Notes: generated by a model not told the origin, from the sequence alone. A DNA stretch of 64,000 bases from Streptomyces sp. VRA16 Mangrove soil (GCF_017377775.1 NZ_JAFVLN010000024.1:1-64000), one strand, 5' to 3'. Positions 55,058 through 64,000 are shown, numbered from the stretch's first letter. Numbers and translations are program-made.

Positions 55058-57337
55058 ATGTCCATTTCTGCTGACAACACCGTAGAGAACTTCGACGAGC
55101 AGATCGTCGAGCAGGTCGTCGACGCCGCTGTCGAGACCGACGAGCAGGCGGTCGACACCACCGCCGCCGAGAACGACACGACCGTCGAGCACGACGAGAA
55201 CGGTGCCGAGGGCGACGAGCCCACCATCACCTTCGCCGACCTCGGTCTCCCCGAGGGCGTCGTGCGCAAGCTCGCGCAGAACGGTGTGACCACCCCGTTC
55301 CCGATCCAGGCCGCGACCATCCCGGACGCCCTGGCCGGCAAGGACATCCTCGGCCGTGGCCGCACCGGCTCCGGCAAGACCCTCTCCTTCGGTCTGCCGA
55401 CGCTGGCCCGCCTCGCGGGCGGCCGCACCGAGAAGCACAAGCCGCGCGCCGTCATCCTCACCCCGACCCGTGAGCTCGCGATGCAGGTCGCGGACGCGCT
55501 GCAGCCGTACGGCGACCAGGTCGGCCTGAAGATGAAGGTCGTCTGCGGCGGTACGTCGATGGGCAACCAGATCTACGCCCTGGAGCGCGGCGTCGACATC
55601 CTCGTCGCCACCCCGGGCCGACTGCGCGACCTCATCAACCGCGGCGCCGCCGACCTCTCCGAGGTCGAGGTCGCGGTCCTCGACGAGGCCGACCAGATGT
55701 CCGACCTGGGCTTCCTGCCCGAGGTCACCGAGCTGCTCGACCAGGTTCCGGCCGGCGGCCAGCGGATGCTCTTCTCCGCCACCATGGAGAACGAGATCAA
55801 GACGCTCGTCACCCGCTACCTGAAGGACCCGGTCAGCCACGAGGTCGACGCCGCCCAGGGCGCCGTCACGACCATGTCGCACCACATCCTGATCGTGAAG
55901 CCGAAGGACAAGGCGCCGGTCACCGCGGCCATCGCCGCCCGCAAGGGCCGCACGATCATCTTCGTCCGCACCCAGCTGGGCGCCGACCGCATCGCCGAGC
56001 AGCTCCGCGAGGCCGGCGTGAAGGCCGACGCGCTGCACGGCGGCATGACGCAGGGCGCGCGTACCCGCACCCTCGCCGACTTCAAGGACGGTTACGTCAA
56101 CGCGCTGGTCGCCACCGACGTCGCCGCCCGCGGCATCCACGTCGACGGCATCGACCTGGTCCTGAACGTGGACCCGGCCGGCGACCACAAGGACTACCTG
56201 CACCGCGCGGGCCGCACGGCGCGTGCCGGCCGCACGGGTACGGTCGTCTCCCTCTCGCTGCCGCACCAGCGCCGCCAGATCTTCCGGCTGATGGAGGACG
56301 CGGGCGTCGACGCCGGGCGTCACATCATCCAGGGCGGTTCCGCCTTCGACCCGGAGGTCGCCGAGATCACCGGCGCCCGTTCCATGACCGAGGTCCAGGC
56401 CGAGTCCGCGGGCAACGCCGCGCAGCAGGCCGAGCGCGAGGTCGCCTCCCTGACCAAGCAGCTGGAGCGGGCGACGCGTCGCGCCGCCGAGCTGCGCGAC
56501 GAGGCCGACCGCCTCACCGCCCGCGCCGCCCGTGACCGCGGCGAGGACGAGGAGGGTGTGGCCGCGGCCGTCGCCGCCGCGACCGAGGCCGCCGCCGAGG
56601 CCGTCGCCGCTGCCGCCGCCGAGGTGCCGCGTCAGGAGGAGCGCACCGAGCGTTCGTCCTCGTACGAGCCGCGTCAGCGGCGTGACGACCGCGGCAACTA
56701 CGAGCGCCGTGACCGTCGTGACGACCGCGGTGGCGACCGTGGCGGCTTCCGCCGGGACAACGACCGTGGTGGCCGTTCCTTCGAGCGCCGTGACGACCGT
56801 GGCGGCTTCGAGCGTCGTGACAACGACCGTGGTGGCCGTTCTTTCGAGCGTCGTGACGACCGCGGTGGCGACCGTGGCGGCTTCCGCCGCGACGACCGTC
56901 GTGACAACGACCGTGGTGGCCGTTCTTTCGAGCGCCGTGACAACGACCGCGGTGGCTTCGAGCGTCGTGACAACGACCGTGGTGGCCGTTCTTTCGAGCG
57001 TCGTGACGACCGCGGTGGCGACCGTGGCGGCTTCCGCCGCGACGACCGTCGTGACAACGACCGTGGCGGTTTCCGCCGGGACAACGACCGTGGTGGCCGT
57101 TCCTTCGAGCGCCGTGACGACCGTGGCGGCTTCCGCCGCGACGACCGTCCCGCCGGCGGTCACCGGGGCAGCGACCGCCCGTTCAACCGCGACCGCCGCG
57201 ACGACCGCCCCTCCGGCGGCCACCGTCCCTACGGCCGCCGCGACGACCACCGTGGCGCCGGTTCCGGTTCCGGTTCCGGTTCCGGTTCCTCCTTCGGCCG
57301 TCGTGACGACAAGCCGCGTTGGAAGCGCAACGGCTGA
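55058..57337 (+). CDS. DEAD-box RNA helicase with RGG-rich tail
   Basis: 759 residues. A long acidic N-terminus (about 1-50) precedes the helicase core: Q-motif FADLGLPEGVVRKLAQNG, motif I GRGRTGSGKT, Ia PTRELAMQV, II VLDEADQM, III SATME, and VI HRAGRTARAG. After the core comes an Ala/Glu helical linker (about 445-525) and about 200 residues of DRGG/RSFERRDD repeats ending PRWKRNG. Family members unwind RNA during cold shock and ribosome assembly. The 5' leader (54816-55057, about 240 bases) is long and may be regulatory. ATG 55058 has a weak Shine-Dalgarno (GGAAGG at distance). Confidence 0.95.
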   Translation: MSISADNTVENFDEQIVEQVVDAAVETDEQAVDTTAAENDTTVEHDENGAEGDEPTITFADLGLPEGVVRKLAQNGVTTPFPIQAATIPDALAGKDILGRGRTGSGKTLSFGLPTLARLAGGRTEKHKPRAVILTPTRELAMQVADALQPYGDQVGLKMKVVCGGTSMGNQIYALERGVDILVATPGRLRDLINRGAADLSEVEVAVLDEADQMSDLGFLPEVTELLDQVPAGGQRMLFSATMENEIKTLVTRYLKDPVSHEVDAAQGAVTTMSHHILIVKPKDKAPVTAAIAARKGRTIIFVRTQLGADRIAEQLREAGVKADALHGGMTQGARTRTLADFKDGYVNALVATDVAARGIHVDGIDLVLNVDPAGDHKDYLHRAGRTARAGRTGTVVSLSLPHQRRQIFRLMEDAGVDAGRHIIQGGSAFDPEVAEITGARSMTEVQAESAGNAAQQAEREVASLTKQLERATRRAAELRDEADRLTARAARDRGEDEEGVAAAVAAATEAAAEAVAAAAAEVPRQEERTERSSSYEPRQRRDDRGNYERRDRRDDRGGDRGGFRRDNDRGGRSFERRDDRGGFERRDNDRGGRSFERRDDRGGDRGGFRRDDRRDNDRGGRSFERRDNDRGGFERRDNDRGGRSFERRDDRGGDRGGFRRDDRRDNDRGGFRRDNDRGGRSFERRDDRGGFRRDDRPAGGHRGSDRPFNRDRRDDRPSGGHRPYGRRDDHRGAGSGSGSGSGSSFGRRDDKPRWKRNG
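56698..57135 (+). repeat. Coding repeat for the RGG-type tail
   Basis: Imperfect tandem units of roughly 24-60 bp built on CGTGACAACGACCGTGGTGGC and TTCGAGCGTCGTGACGACCG-like words. They encode the recurring motifs NDRGGRSFERRD and DRGGDRGGFRRD. Confidence 0.85.
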
Positions 57338-57360
57338 CATCTGATCAGCACCGATCACTG

Positions 57361-57396
57361 AAGCGGGCCCATCCCTTTGGGGGTGGGCCCGCTTTG
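57361..57396 (+). terminator. DEAD-box helicase terminator
   Basis: AAGCGGGCCCATCCC / GGGTGGGCCCGCTT stem with a TTTGG loop and TTTG tail, 24 bases after the stop. Confidence 0.8.
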
Positions 57397-57532
57397 TCGT
57401 GCCCGGAAATCCCAAGTGGGTTGTCAGAGGCGGTTGTTAAGGTCCGCAGGCCGGAGCCGGATCTTCGTCGTCCGGTGGACCGGCAAGTGGATGAGACCGG
57501 CGGGGAGCCGGTCTCCAGGGGAGGGAGAACAC

Positions 57533-57994
57533 ATGCCACGCCCGTATCTGGTGCGCTCCGCGATCGCGGCCGTACTCGCGTCGTCAGCCGTCGTCGCCGT
57601 TCCGTGGAGCGCGTCGGCCGCGGACAATCAGCCGCCGGCGCAGCCGCAGACGTCCGAGCTGAACACCGACAACCAGGCATGCGCGGCGGGACCGGACCGC
57701 CCCTTCGTCCGCAACCGGCCGACGATGAGCGCGGTGCTGCGCGACCCGGAGAGCAGACCGGTGACCGCCGAGTTCGAGGTGTCCTGGACGGACGCGGCGG
57801 GCGACCCGCAGGTGCGGACACTCACGGACATCGGGCCCAAGGCCAGTGGCAGCACGTTCAGCACGGTCGTGCCGAACGACGTGCCCGCCTTCACCGAGGT
57901 GAGCTGGCGGGTTCGGGCGTACGACGGGGCCCTGTGGGGGCAGTGGAGCTCCGCGGGCGGGCAGTCGCCGTGCGAGTTCGTGTACGACTACTAG
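57533..57994 (+). CDS. N-terminal fragment of the LamG protein (as read)
   Basis: 153 residues: signal peptide (cleavage after ASA near 30) and one beta-rich domain ending CEFVYDY-stop. ATG 57533 has GAGGGAG at good spacing. Taken alone it would be a small secreted protein with one disulfide (CAAG/CEF). See the spanning entry for the likely original gene. Confidence 0.5.
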   Translation: MPRPYLVRSAIAAVLASSAVVAVPWSASAADNQPPAQPQTSELNTDNQACAAGPDRPFVRNRPTMSAVLRDPESRPVTAEFEVSWTDAAGDPQVRTLTDIGPKASGSTFSTVVPNDVPAFTEVSWRVRAYDGALWGQWSSAGGQSPCEFVYDY

Positions 57995-58012
57995 GCGCCC
58001 GCGATACCGACC

Positions 58013-59653
58013 GTGACGTCGCAGGAGTACCCGGACGACGACACATGGCGGGACGGGGTGGGCCGGTACGGCACGTTCACCGTTGATTCCACGTCCGACG
58101 ACACCGTCTCGTACGTCTACAACTTTCTCGGCGGCAGCCAGCACACGGTCCGTCCGGACAAGCCGGGCGGTCCCGTGACCCTGTCCTGGCTGCCTGAGTC
58201 GGACGGTGTCAAGAGACTCACGGTCCAGTCGGTGGACCGGGCGGGCAATGTGAGCGCCCCTGCGAACTACGACTTCCTGGTCTCGGACGGACGGGCCCCG
58301 GTCGCCGCCTGGAAGCTGGCCGACGCCGCCGGGAGCGGCGCGGCCGCGGCCGACGCGGGCGGTCACTCCGCGACGGCCGGCGCAGGCGTCACCTTCGGTG
58401 TGCCGGGCCCGGCCCGGACCTCGGTCACCGCCGCCGCCGAGCTGGACGGCTCCGACGCGGCGTACCTGGCGAGCGACGCCCCGGCGGTCGCCACGGACCG
58501 GGCGTTCTCCGTGAGCGCCTGGGTGCGGCCGGACTCGCTGGACAAGGACAGGGCCGCCGCCAGCCAGGACGGGGCGTCCTCGGCCGCGTTCCGGCTGGGT
58601 ACGGCGACCGATGGCGAAGGACGCCGGGTCTGGTCGTTCGGCCTCGGCGCGCCGGGAGCCGTCGTGCGGGCCGAAGGCGGCAGCCCGCAGGAGGGGGAGT
58701 GGGCCCACCTCGTCGGGGTGTACGACCCGGTGGCGGGGACCGCGCGGCTCTACGTGAACGGGACCGCGGTCGCCACCACCGAGGGCGCCGTCGGCACGGC
58801 CTCCTCCGGCGCGTTCCAGCTCGGCCGTGCGCTCGGCGCCGACGGCCAGGGCGAGAACTGGGACGGGGCGGTCGCCGACGTACAGGTGTGGGACCGGATC
58901 GTCGTCGCCGACGAGGCGGCCCAGCAGGCGCGGCGGAAGGCCGTGAGCCAGGGCTACTGGGCGCTGGACGAGTCCGCCGGCGGGAGCAGCCCGGAGCGGG
59001 ACGGCGGCCCCGCGCTGGCCCTCGGCGGCGACGCGTCGGTGTACCGGGCGGACAGCTCCTGCGACCCGACCATGGACCCCGATTGCGTCCCCGGCGAGGA
59101 GCCGATCGTCGGTTCGGGCCACCTCCTCCTGGACGGCGACGGTGACTACGCGGCCACGCAGAACCCGGTCGTGGACACGTCCGACAGCTTCTCCCTGGCG
59201 GCGTACGTGAAGCTGGACGAGGACGCGCAGGACACGTCGGCGACGGTGTACTCGCTGCCGGGAGAGCACAACACCCTGGTCTCCGTGGGCTACTCGGCCG
59301 ACACGCACCGCTGGCAGGCCACCGTCGCGCAGTCCGACGAGGCCGGGGCGCCGACGACGACCCTCACCGCGGAGGGGCGGTCGGTCTCGTACGGCTCGGC
59401 ACAGCACCTCGCCTTCGTGTACGACGACGAGGCGGACGAGATCAGGCTCTACGTCGACGGACAGCCGGCCGCCGAGGCCGCGTTGCCGGACTCCTGGCGT
59501 GCGACGGGTGGCCTGCAGATCGGGCGCGCTCCTGCGCAGGACGGCGGCTGGAGCGGGTACCTGAGGGGGGCCGTCGACGAAGTGCACGCCTACGAGGGTG
59601 CTCTGACACCGAACCAGGTGCTGTTTCTGAGCTCGGGGCAGACGGACGTCTGA
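58013..59653 (+). CDS. C-terminal fragment with two LamG domains (as read)
   Basis: 546 residues from GTG 58013, 18 bases after the in-frame TAG. No Shine-Dalgarno and no signal peptide, so it is unlikely to be an independent functional gene. It contains a short Ig-like piece and two LamG-like carbohydrate-binding domains separated by a DPTMDPDC linker. Confidence 0.5.
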   Translation: MTSQEYPDDDTWRDGVGRYGTFTVDSTSDDTVSYVYNFLGGSQHTVRPDKPGGPVTLSWLPESDGVKRLTVQSVDRAGNVSAPANYDFLVSDGRAPVAAWKLADAAGSGAAAADAGGHSATAGAGVTFGVPGPARTSVTAAAELDGSDAAYLASDAPAVATDRAFSVSAWVRPDSLDKDRAAASQDGASSAAFRLGTATDGEGRRVWSFGLGAPGAVVRAEGGSPQEGEWAHLVGVYDPVAGTARLYVNGTAVATTEGAVGTASSGAFQLGRALGADGQGENWDGAVADVQVWDRIVVADEAAQQARRKAVSQGYWALDESAGGSSPERDGGPALALGGDASVYRADSSCDPTMDPDCVPGEEPIVGSGHLLLDGDGDYAATQNPVVDTSDSFSLAAYVKLDEDAQDTSATVYSLPGEHNTLVSVGYSADTHRWQATVAQSDEAGAPTTTLTAEGRSVSYGSAQHLAFVYDDEADEIRLYVDGQPAAEAALPDSWRATGGLQIGRAPAQDGGWSGYLRGAVDEVHAYEGALTPNQVLFLSSGQTDV

Positions 59654-59771
59654 CGGGAAAGACGGTGCCGGGCGGCCTGGCGGACTGGTACCCTCCGGAC
59701 GCCCGTGTAGTGGGCAATTACTTTGTCGAGGGGCCCCACACCCTCCTCCGTACTGTTCCCCAGGAGGAGCT

Positions 59772-61901
59772 GTGTCCCGTCGGGCCCGCCTGCTGCACGT
59801 TTCGCTGGCCGCGTTGATCGCGCTGGGCGGTGTCGGCCTCACCACTGCCGCGCCGGCCGGTGCCGTCGGCGCCGACACCGTCGTTCCGACGGATGGCGTC
59901 TGGGGCCTCGATCTCGCCGGCGGTGTCCTCAGCACCGTGGAGAAGGCGCCGAACGGCGACCAGGAAGTCACCAACCGGACCGTGTCGGCGGACGGCGCCA
60001 CGGTCGGCGCCGTCTCACGGCGTGGCTTCGCGGGGACGCTCGCGAACGGCACGCATGCCGAACGCGTGCCGTGCGAGGCGCCGGGCGGCTGTGTGCCGCT
60101 GAGGGCGACGGGGAACGGGAACGTCGGCTACTACGTCGTCGCGGCCGACGGCACCGAGCGTGCCCAGGTGTGGACGGCCCCCAATGCCTACGCCATGGTC
60201 TCCGCGACGTCCCTCACCGGGGGCCGGTTCATGGACGCGAGCGGCCGGTTCTACGTCCACGCCGCCGCGTCCACCGGCAAGGAGTACGCCGGCGCGGTCA
60301 ACCGGTACCGCTCGGAGGACGTCGGGCTGACCCGCGCGGCGACCGCCGCCGCCGTGTGGGGTACGCGGCTGTGGACGCCGGGGTCCGGCGCGGGCGTCGT
60401 CACCTCGTACGACCTGAAGACGAAGAAGACCGTGACGACGGTGTCCACCGGGGCGCCGTGTACGGTCGCCGAGCTGCAGGTGGCGGGGCGCTGGCTGTAC
60501 TGGAACTGCGGGGCGGACGGTGCCGCCGGGGTCTACGACCTCACCGCGCAGAAGAACATCGCCGTGCCGTCGGGGCCCGCTCTGCTCGGCGACGGCTATC
60601 TGGTCCAGCACGATCGCACGGCCGGAAAGCTGCTGCTCACCGACTTCCACACGGGCACCGCCCAGCCCGCCCGCACCGTCGCCGATCTGCCCGCGGGCAG
60701 TACCGCGGACCAGCGGAGGCTGACCTGGGCCGTGGACCGGTTCGGCGGCGACATCGCGTACGTGGGCCAGGACAAGGCCGTCCACATCGTGCAGAGCGGG
60801 GTGCCGTCCCAGCCGCTCGCGAAGATCGAGTCGGATGTCGACGGGCCCACCGTCGACCCCGGCGGCCACGACTACGGGTCGACCACCTGGCACAGCACGT
60901 TCCAGTACAGCAAGCCGGCCTCCTGGAGCTTCACGCTCAAGGACTCCCTCGGCCGGGCCGTGCGCACTGTCACGGGCAGTGGCGCCGAGGCCGACGTCGC
61001 CTGGGACGGGAAGACGGACGCGGGCACGTACGCCTACAACGGCGCCTACACCTGGACGCTGACCGCGACGGCGGCCGACGGCGCCGGCACCTCCACCACC
61101 ACGGGCGCCGTCACGCTCTACGGCGGCCTCCAGGGCCACCACGACCAGGGCGGCGACCGCCTCGGTGAACTGCTCACCCTGAACTCCTCCGGCGGTCTGA
61201 CCCTGCACTACGGCGACGGCACGGGCACCTTCGTGCGCAAGCAGTCCGGGTCCGGGTGGGCGGCGGGGACGGTGGCCGTGCCGTTCGGCGACATGGGTAG
61301 CGACCGCTGCGCCGACCTGCTGGTGCGCACCCCTGCGGGGGAACTGCGCCGGTACGCGGGCAAGTGCGGCACCAGCGCCTACGTCCCCGGCTCCAGCCAC
61401 ACCTCGCTCGGCACGGGCTGGAACGCGTACAACGTCCTGACCGCCCCAGGCGACCTCACCGGCGACGGCCGCGTCGACCTCCTTGCCCGCAAGGCGTCCA
61501 CCGGCGACATCTACGTCTTCGCCAACGACGGCCACGGCAAGCTGCTCGCCGGCAAGAAGATCCGCTCCGCCTGGACCACCTACACCCACATCGTCGGCGT
61601 CGGCGACCTCAACGGTGACGGGATCGGGGACGTGCTCGCGCGGCGCAAGGACGGGACGGTGTTCCGGTACGACGGTGCCGGTGACGGGACGCTCAAGGAC
61701 CGGGTCACCGTGTTCACCGCCTGGGGGGCCACGTACAACACGCTCGTCGGCGTCGGCGACATCACCGGCGACGGCAAGGCCGACCTGGTGGTGCGGGACT
61801 CGTCCGGGAATCTGTACCGCAACGACGGCAAGGGGAACGGGTCGTTCACGTCGCGCACGAAGATCGCGACGGGATGGAACGTGTACAAGGGCGTTTTCTA
61901 G
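59772..61901 (+). CDS. Secreted FG-GAP / VCBS-repeat protein
   Basis: 709 residues. A signal peptide (LLHVSLAALIALGGVGLTTAAPAGA) precedes a beta-propeller-like N-terminal half (about 40-370), a FlgD-Ig-like stretch (ASWSFTLKDSLGRAVRTVTG; GTYAYNGAYTWTLTA), and at least four C-terminal FG-GAP-type repeats. These carry calcium-binding-like DLTGDGRVDLL, DLNGDGIGDVL and DITGDGKADLV. GTG 59772 has AGGAGG right upstream. It is probably an exported adhesion or sugar-binding protein; such proteins are numerous in Streptomyces. It lies 118 bases after the LamG gene. Confidence 0.88.
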   Translation: MSRRARLLHVSLAALIALGGVGLTTAAPAGAVGADTVVPTDGVWGLDLAGGVLSTVEKAPNGDQEVTNRTVSADGATVGAVSRRGFAGTLANGTHAERVPCEAPGGCVPLRATGNGNVGYYVVAADGTERAQVWTAPNAYAMVSATSLTGGRFMDASGRFYVHAAASTGKEYAGAVNRYRSEDVGLTRAATAAAVWGTRLWTPGSGAGVVTSYDLKTKKTVTTVSTGAPCTVAELQVAGRWLYWNCGADGAAGVYDLTAQKNIAVPSGPALLGDGYLVQHDRTAGKLLLTDFHTGTAQPARTVADLPAGSTADQRRLTWAVDRFGGDIAYVGQDKAVHIVQSGVPSQPLAKIESDVDGPTVDPGGHDYGSTTWHSTFQYSKPASWSFTLKDSLGRAVRTVTGSGAEADVAWDGKTDAGTYAYNGAYTWTLTATAADGAGTSTTTGAVTLYGGLQGHHDQGGDRLGELLTLNSSGGLTLHYGDGTGTFVRKQSGSGWAAGTVAVPFGDMGSDRCADLLVRTPAGELRRYAGKCGTSAYVPGSSHTSLGTGWNAYNVLTAPGDLTGDGRVDLLARKASTGDIYVFANDGHGKLLAGKKIRSAWTTYTHIVGVGDLNGDGIGDVLARRKDGTVFRYDGAGDGTLKDRVTVFTAWGATYNTLVGVGDITGDGKADLVVRDSSGNLYRNDGKGNGSFTSRTKIATGWNVYKGVF

Positions 61902-61970
61902 CCCTCGGTCGAGGCGGTCGGTCCTTGATCGACCGCATGTCGCGCCCCCACCGAGGGAATCGCTGGGGGC

Positions 61971-63473
61971 ATGACAAGCGAAGCGAACGATGCCACCGCG
62001 CGGCGGTCCTCCGTGGAGGGGGCCGTCGCCGGGTCCGACGAGGAACGGCTCGCCCAGCTCGGGTACACGCAGGTCCTCGCCCGCCGGATGTCGGCGTTCT
62101 CGAACTACGCCGTCTCCTTCACGATCATCTCGGTGCTCTCGGGCTGCCTGACGATGTATCTGTTCGGGATGAACACCGGTGGCCCGGTGCTGATCACCTG
62201 GGGCTGGGTCGCGGTGGGGCTGATGACCCTGTTCGTGGGGCTCGCGATGGCCGAGATCTGTTCGGCCTATCCGACGTCGGCCGGGCTCTACTTCTGGGCG
62301 CACCGGCTGGCCCCGGCGCGGTCGGCGGCGGCCTGGGCCTGGTTCACGGGCTGGTTCAACGTGCTGGGGCAGGTCGCGGTGACCGCCGGCATCGACTTCG
62401 GGGCGGCGTCCTTCCTGGGCGCCTATCTGAACCTCCAGTTCGACTTCGGGGTGACCCCGGGCCGGACCATCCTGCTGTTCGCCGCGATCCTCCTGCTGCA
62501 CGGACTGCTGAACACCTTCGGCGTGCGCATCGTCGCCTTCCTGAACTCGGTGAGCGTGTGGTGGCACGTCCTCGGTGTCGCGGTCATCGTGGGCGCGCTG
62601 GCCTTCGCGCCGGACAGCCACCAGTCGGCCTCGTTCGTCTTCGGCGAGTTCGTGAACAACACCGGCTGGGGCAGCGGCGCGTACGTCGTCCTCATCGGGC
62701 TGCTCATGGCGCAGTACACCTTCACCGGCTACGACGCCTCCGCCCATATGACCGAGGAGACGCACGACGCGTCCACGGCCGGGCCGAAGGGCATCGTCCG
62801 TTCCATCTGGACCTCGTGGATCGCGGGCTTCGTGCTGCTGCTCGGCTTCACCTTCGCCATCCAGTCCTACGACGGCGCGCTGAAGTCGCCGACGGGCGCG
62901 CCGCCCGCCCAGATCCTGCTCGACGCGCTCGGCGCCACGGCCGGCAAGCTGCTCCTGCTCGTCGTCATCGGGGCGCAGCTGTTCTGCGGCATGGCGTCCG
63001 TCACCGCCAACTCCCGCATGATCTACGCCTTCTCGCGCGACGGCGCCCTGCCGCTGTCCCGGCTGTGGCGGACGGTCAGCCCGCGCACCCGGACGCCGGT
63101 CGCGGCGGTGTGGCTGGCGGCGGCGGGCGCGCTGGTGCTCGGCCTGCCGTATCTGATCAATGTGACGGCGTACACGGCCGTCACATCGATCGCGGTCATC
63201 GGGCTCTACATCGCGTACGTCATCCCGACGCTGCTGAGGCTGCGCAAGGGCGACTCCTTCGAGCGCGGGCCGTGGCACCTGGGCCGCTGGTCGACGGTGA
63301 TCGGTGTGGTGGCGGTGACCTGGGTGGCCGTCATCACCGTGCTGTTCATGCTGCCGCAGGTGTCGCCGGTGACCTGGGAGACGTTCAACTACGCGCCGAT
63401 CGCGGTGCTCGTGGTGCTCGGTTTCGCCGGGATCTGGTGGCTGGTGTCGGCCCGCCGCTGGTTCCTGCGCTGA
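61971..63473 (+). CDS. APC-superfamily amino-acid permease (GABA/BAT type)
   Basis: 500 residues with about 12 membrane segments. FSNYAVSFTIISVLSGC and EICSAYPTSAGLYFWAHRLA (helices 1-2) are the family's substrate region. AQYTFTGYDASAHMTEETHDA in the middle is the APC consensus loop, and ANSRMIYAFSRDGALP the helix-8/9 loop. It resembles GABA or choline-family permeases such as GabP/BAT1. ATG 61971 has GGGGGC just upstream. It is monocistronic; tRNA-Lys lies 111 bases downstream. Substrate inferred only from family. Confidence 0.9.
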   Translation: MTSEANDATARRSSVEGAVAGSDEERLAQLGYTQVLARRMSAFSNYAVSFTIISVLSGCLTMYLFGMNTGGPVLITWGWVAVGLMTLFVGLAMAEICSAYPTSAGLYFWAHRLAPARSAAAWAWFTGWFNVLGQVAVTAGIDFGAASFLGAYLNLQFDFGVTPGRTILLFAAILLLHGLLNTFGVRIVAFLNSVSVWWHVLGVAVIVGALAFAPDSHQSASFVFGEFVNNTGWGSGAYVVLIGLLMAQYTFTGYDASAHMTEETHDASTAGPKGIVRSIWTSWIAGFVLLLGFTFAIQSYDGALKSPTGAPPAQILLDALGATAGKLLLLVVIGAQLFCGMASVTANSRMIYAFSRDGALPLSRLWRTVSPRTRTPVAAVWLAAAGALVLGLPYLINVTAYTAVTSIAVIGLYIAYVIPTLLRLRKGDSFERGPWHLGRWSTVIGVVAVTWVAVITVLFMLPQVSPVTWETFNYAPIAVLVVLGFAGIWWLVSARRWFLR

Positions 63474-63584
63474 GCCCGCTCCCCGCTGCTTTTCGGTGTG
63501 CACAACACCGGGATGCCGATACTCGATCGGTGTTCCGGGCACGTCGGGCTATGCTCAGGGGTGCGTCGGCGTGGGCCGGCGCGT

Positions 63585-63657
63585 GGACCCTTAGCTCAAT
63601 TGGCAGAGCAGTGGACTTTTAATCCATTGGTTGTGGGTTCGAGTCCCACAGGGTCTA
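63585..63657 (+). tRNA. tRNA-Lys(TTT)
   Basis: 73 nt; acceptor GGACCCT/AGGGTCT with a terminal G-U pair, D-arm AGCTCAATTGGCAGAGC, anticodon loop CTTTTAA (TTT), T-loop GTTCGAGTC; no encoded CCA. Confidence 0.93.
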
Positions 63658-64000
63658 CGGACTCGGAAGCGCTCTCACCTGCGGCGGAAGCTGTGGGGTG
63701 GGGGCGCTTTCGTGTGTGCGGGGCGCGGGTGATCGATTGCTGGCCCGCTGCTGGCCCGAGAGGTAGACGATCAAGCTCCGGCTCGGTGTGGTGGTGCGCT
63801 GTGAGCGTCTGCCGTCGGCGCGGAGGGGTGCCGCGTGGGCATTCGTCTCCCACGCCCTTCTCATGGGGCCCGAGGGCGGGACGGGTGAAGGGTGGGAAGG
63901 CTCCGGGGCGGATGGATCGGAATACGGGGCTGAGCCCGGCGGGGCCTGTGCCGCACGTGGCCCCCAAACAGCCCGGAAGGCGGCCTGTGCTGCTTCTCCT
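63658..64000. other. Gene-free right end of the window
   Basis: 343 bases. A G+C-rich hairpin (63667-63679 with 63697-63709, AAGCGCTCTCACC / GGTGGGGGCGCTT, followed by TTC) probably terminates tRNA-Lys. A short direct repeat CTGGCCCG lies at about 63739-63758. I see no supported coding frame or integrase end. Confidence 0.6.

Larger units (their letters stand above)
57533..59653 (+). pseudogene. Secreted LamG-domain protein interrupted by an in-frame TAG
   Basis: Reading through TAG 57992-57994 gives one continuous 706-residue protein. It has a signal peptide (PRPYLVRSAIAAVLASSAVVAVP ... ASA), an Ig-like/fibronectin-like N-terminal region (through SPCEFVYDY), a second Ig-like repeat (PTVTSQEYPDDD ... 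RAGNVSAPANYDF), and two LamG/concanavalin-like domains (about 255-420 and 520-705; AFSVSAWVRPD, GEWAHLVGVYDP, DSFSLAAYVKLD, HLAFVYDDEA). The frame is unchanged across the stop. The distal half lacks its own ribosome site and signal peptide. A nonsense mutation or sequencing error is the simplest reading. Confidence 0.7.

Noticed and set aside
63659..63967. Small minus-strand frames right of tRNA-Lys as an integrase end
   Set aside because: No Arg-His-x-x-Arg-Tyr type motifs and the frame runs through the tRNA; typical spurious translation.

Overview
The window is high-GC actinobacterial chromosome and almost certainly core Streptomyces. Third codon positions are strongly G/C, GTG starts are common, and it carries bldC, an Lsr2-type nucleoid protein, DUF3073 and DUF6274 genes, and a de novo purine locus in the order I know from S. 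coelicolor (purD, purC, lsr2-like, purS-purQ-purL, purF-purM, DUF3073, vdh, bldC). It appears to be ordinary chromosome with a few accessory insertions. I saw no CRISPR array, prophage, biosynthetic cluster or origin.

Layout. 1-3.4 kb: a transposase tail, then a BglG/LicT-type antiterminator and a beta-glucoside-type PTS permease (EIIBCA) preceded by a ribonucleic antiterminator hairpin overlapping a terminator. 3.4-12.7 kb: tRNA-Ser, tadA and its partner, upp, a LytR_C-domain protein, a HerA-like ATPase (DUF853), an HhH-GPD repair protein, a TauE exporter with a divergent LysR regulator, and a cupin. 12.7-19.5 kb: an XPB-N-like helicase-domain protein, tRNA-Ser, SRP RNA, dnaX and purD. 19.8-25.2 kb: a repeat-bearing membrane protein, a dimethylformamidase-like protein and purC. 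25.2-29.5 kb: a two-component system with an ABC transporter between two identical tRNA-Gly(GCC) genes, then tRNA-Gly(TCC). 29.6-33.5 kb: the Lsr2-like gene and purSQL. 33.5-38.7 kb: MFS/TetR pair and envelope proteins. 39.0-41.7 kb: purF-purM. 41.8-46.3 kb: DUF3073, vdh, bldC, DUF6274, tRNA-Asp. 46.4-54.8 kb: HrpA helicase, membrane protein, tRNA-Phe/Asp/Glu, metallophosphoesterase, small zincin, lipoprotein. 55-63.7 kb: DEAD-box helicase with an RGG-rich tail, an amber-interrupted secreted LamG protein, a secreted FG-GAP protein, an amino-acid permease and tRNA-Lys.

How the genes work together. PurF, PurD, PurSQL, PurM and PurC cover steps 1, 2, 4, 5 and 8 of IMP synthesis; the other steps must be encoded elsewhere. 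The PTS operon looks self-regulated by transcription antitermination. The RR/HK/ABC block looks like a self-contained stress-responsive export module. Several housekeeping genes have a -10-like hexamer only 6-9 nt before the start codon and no Shine-Dalgarno sequence, suggesting leaderless mRNAs. The region around bldC contains GTGAC/GTCAC palindromes resembling BldD boxes. All function calls come from reading motifs; no database search was run.
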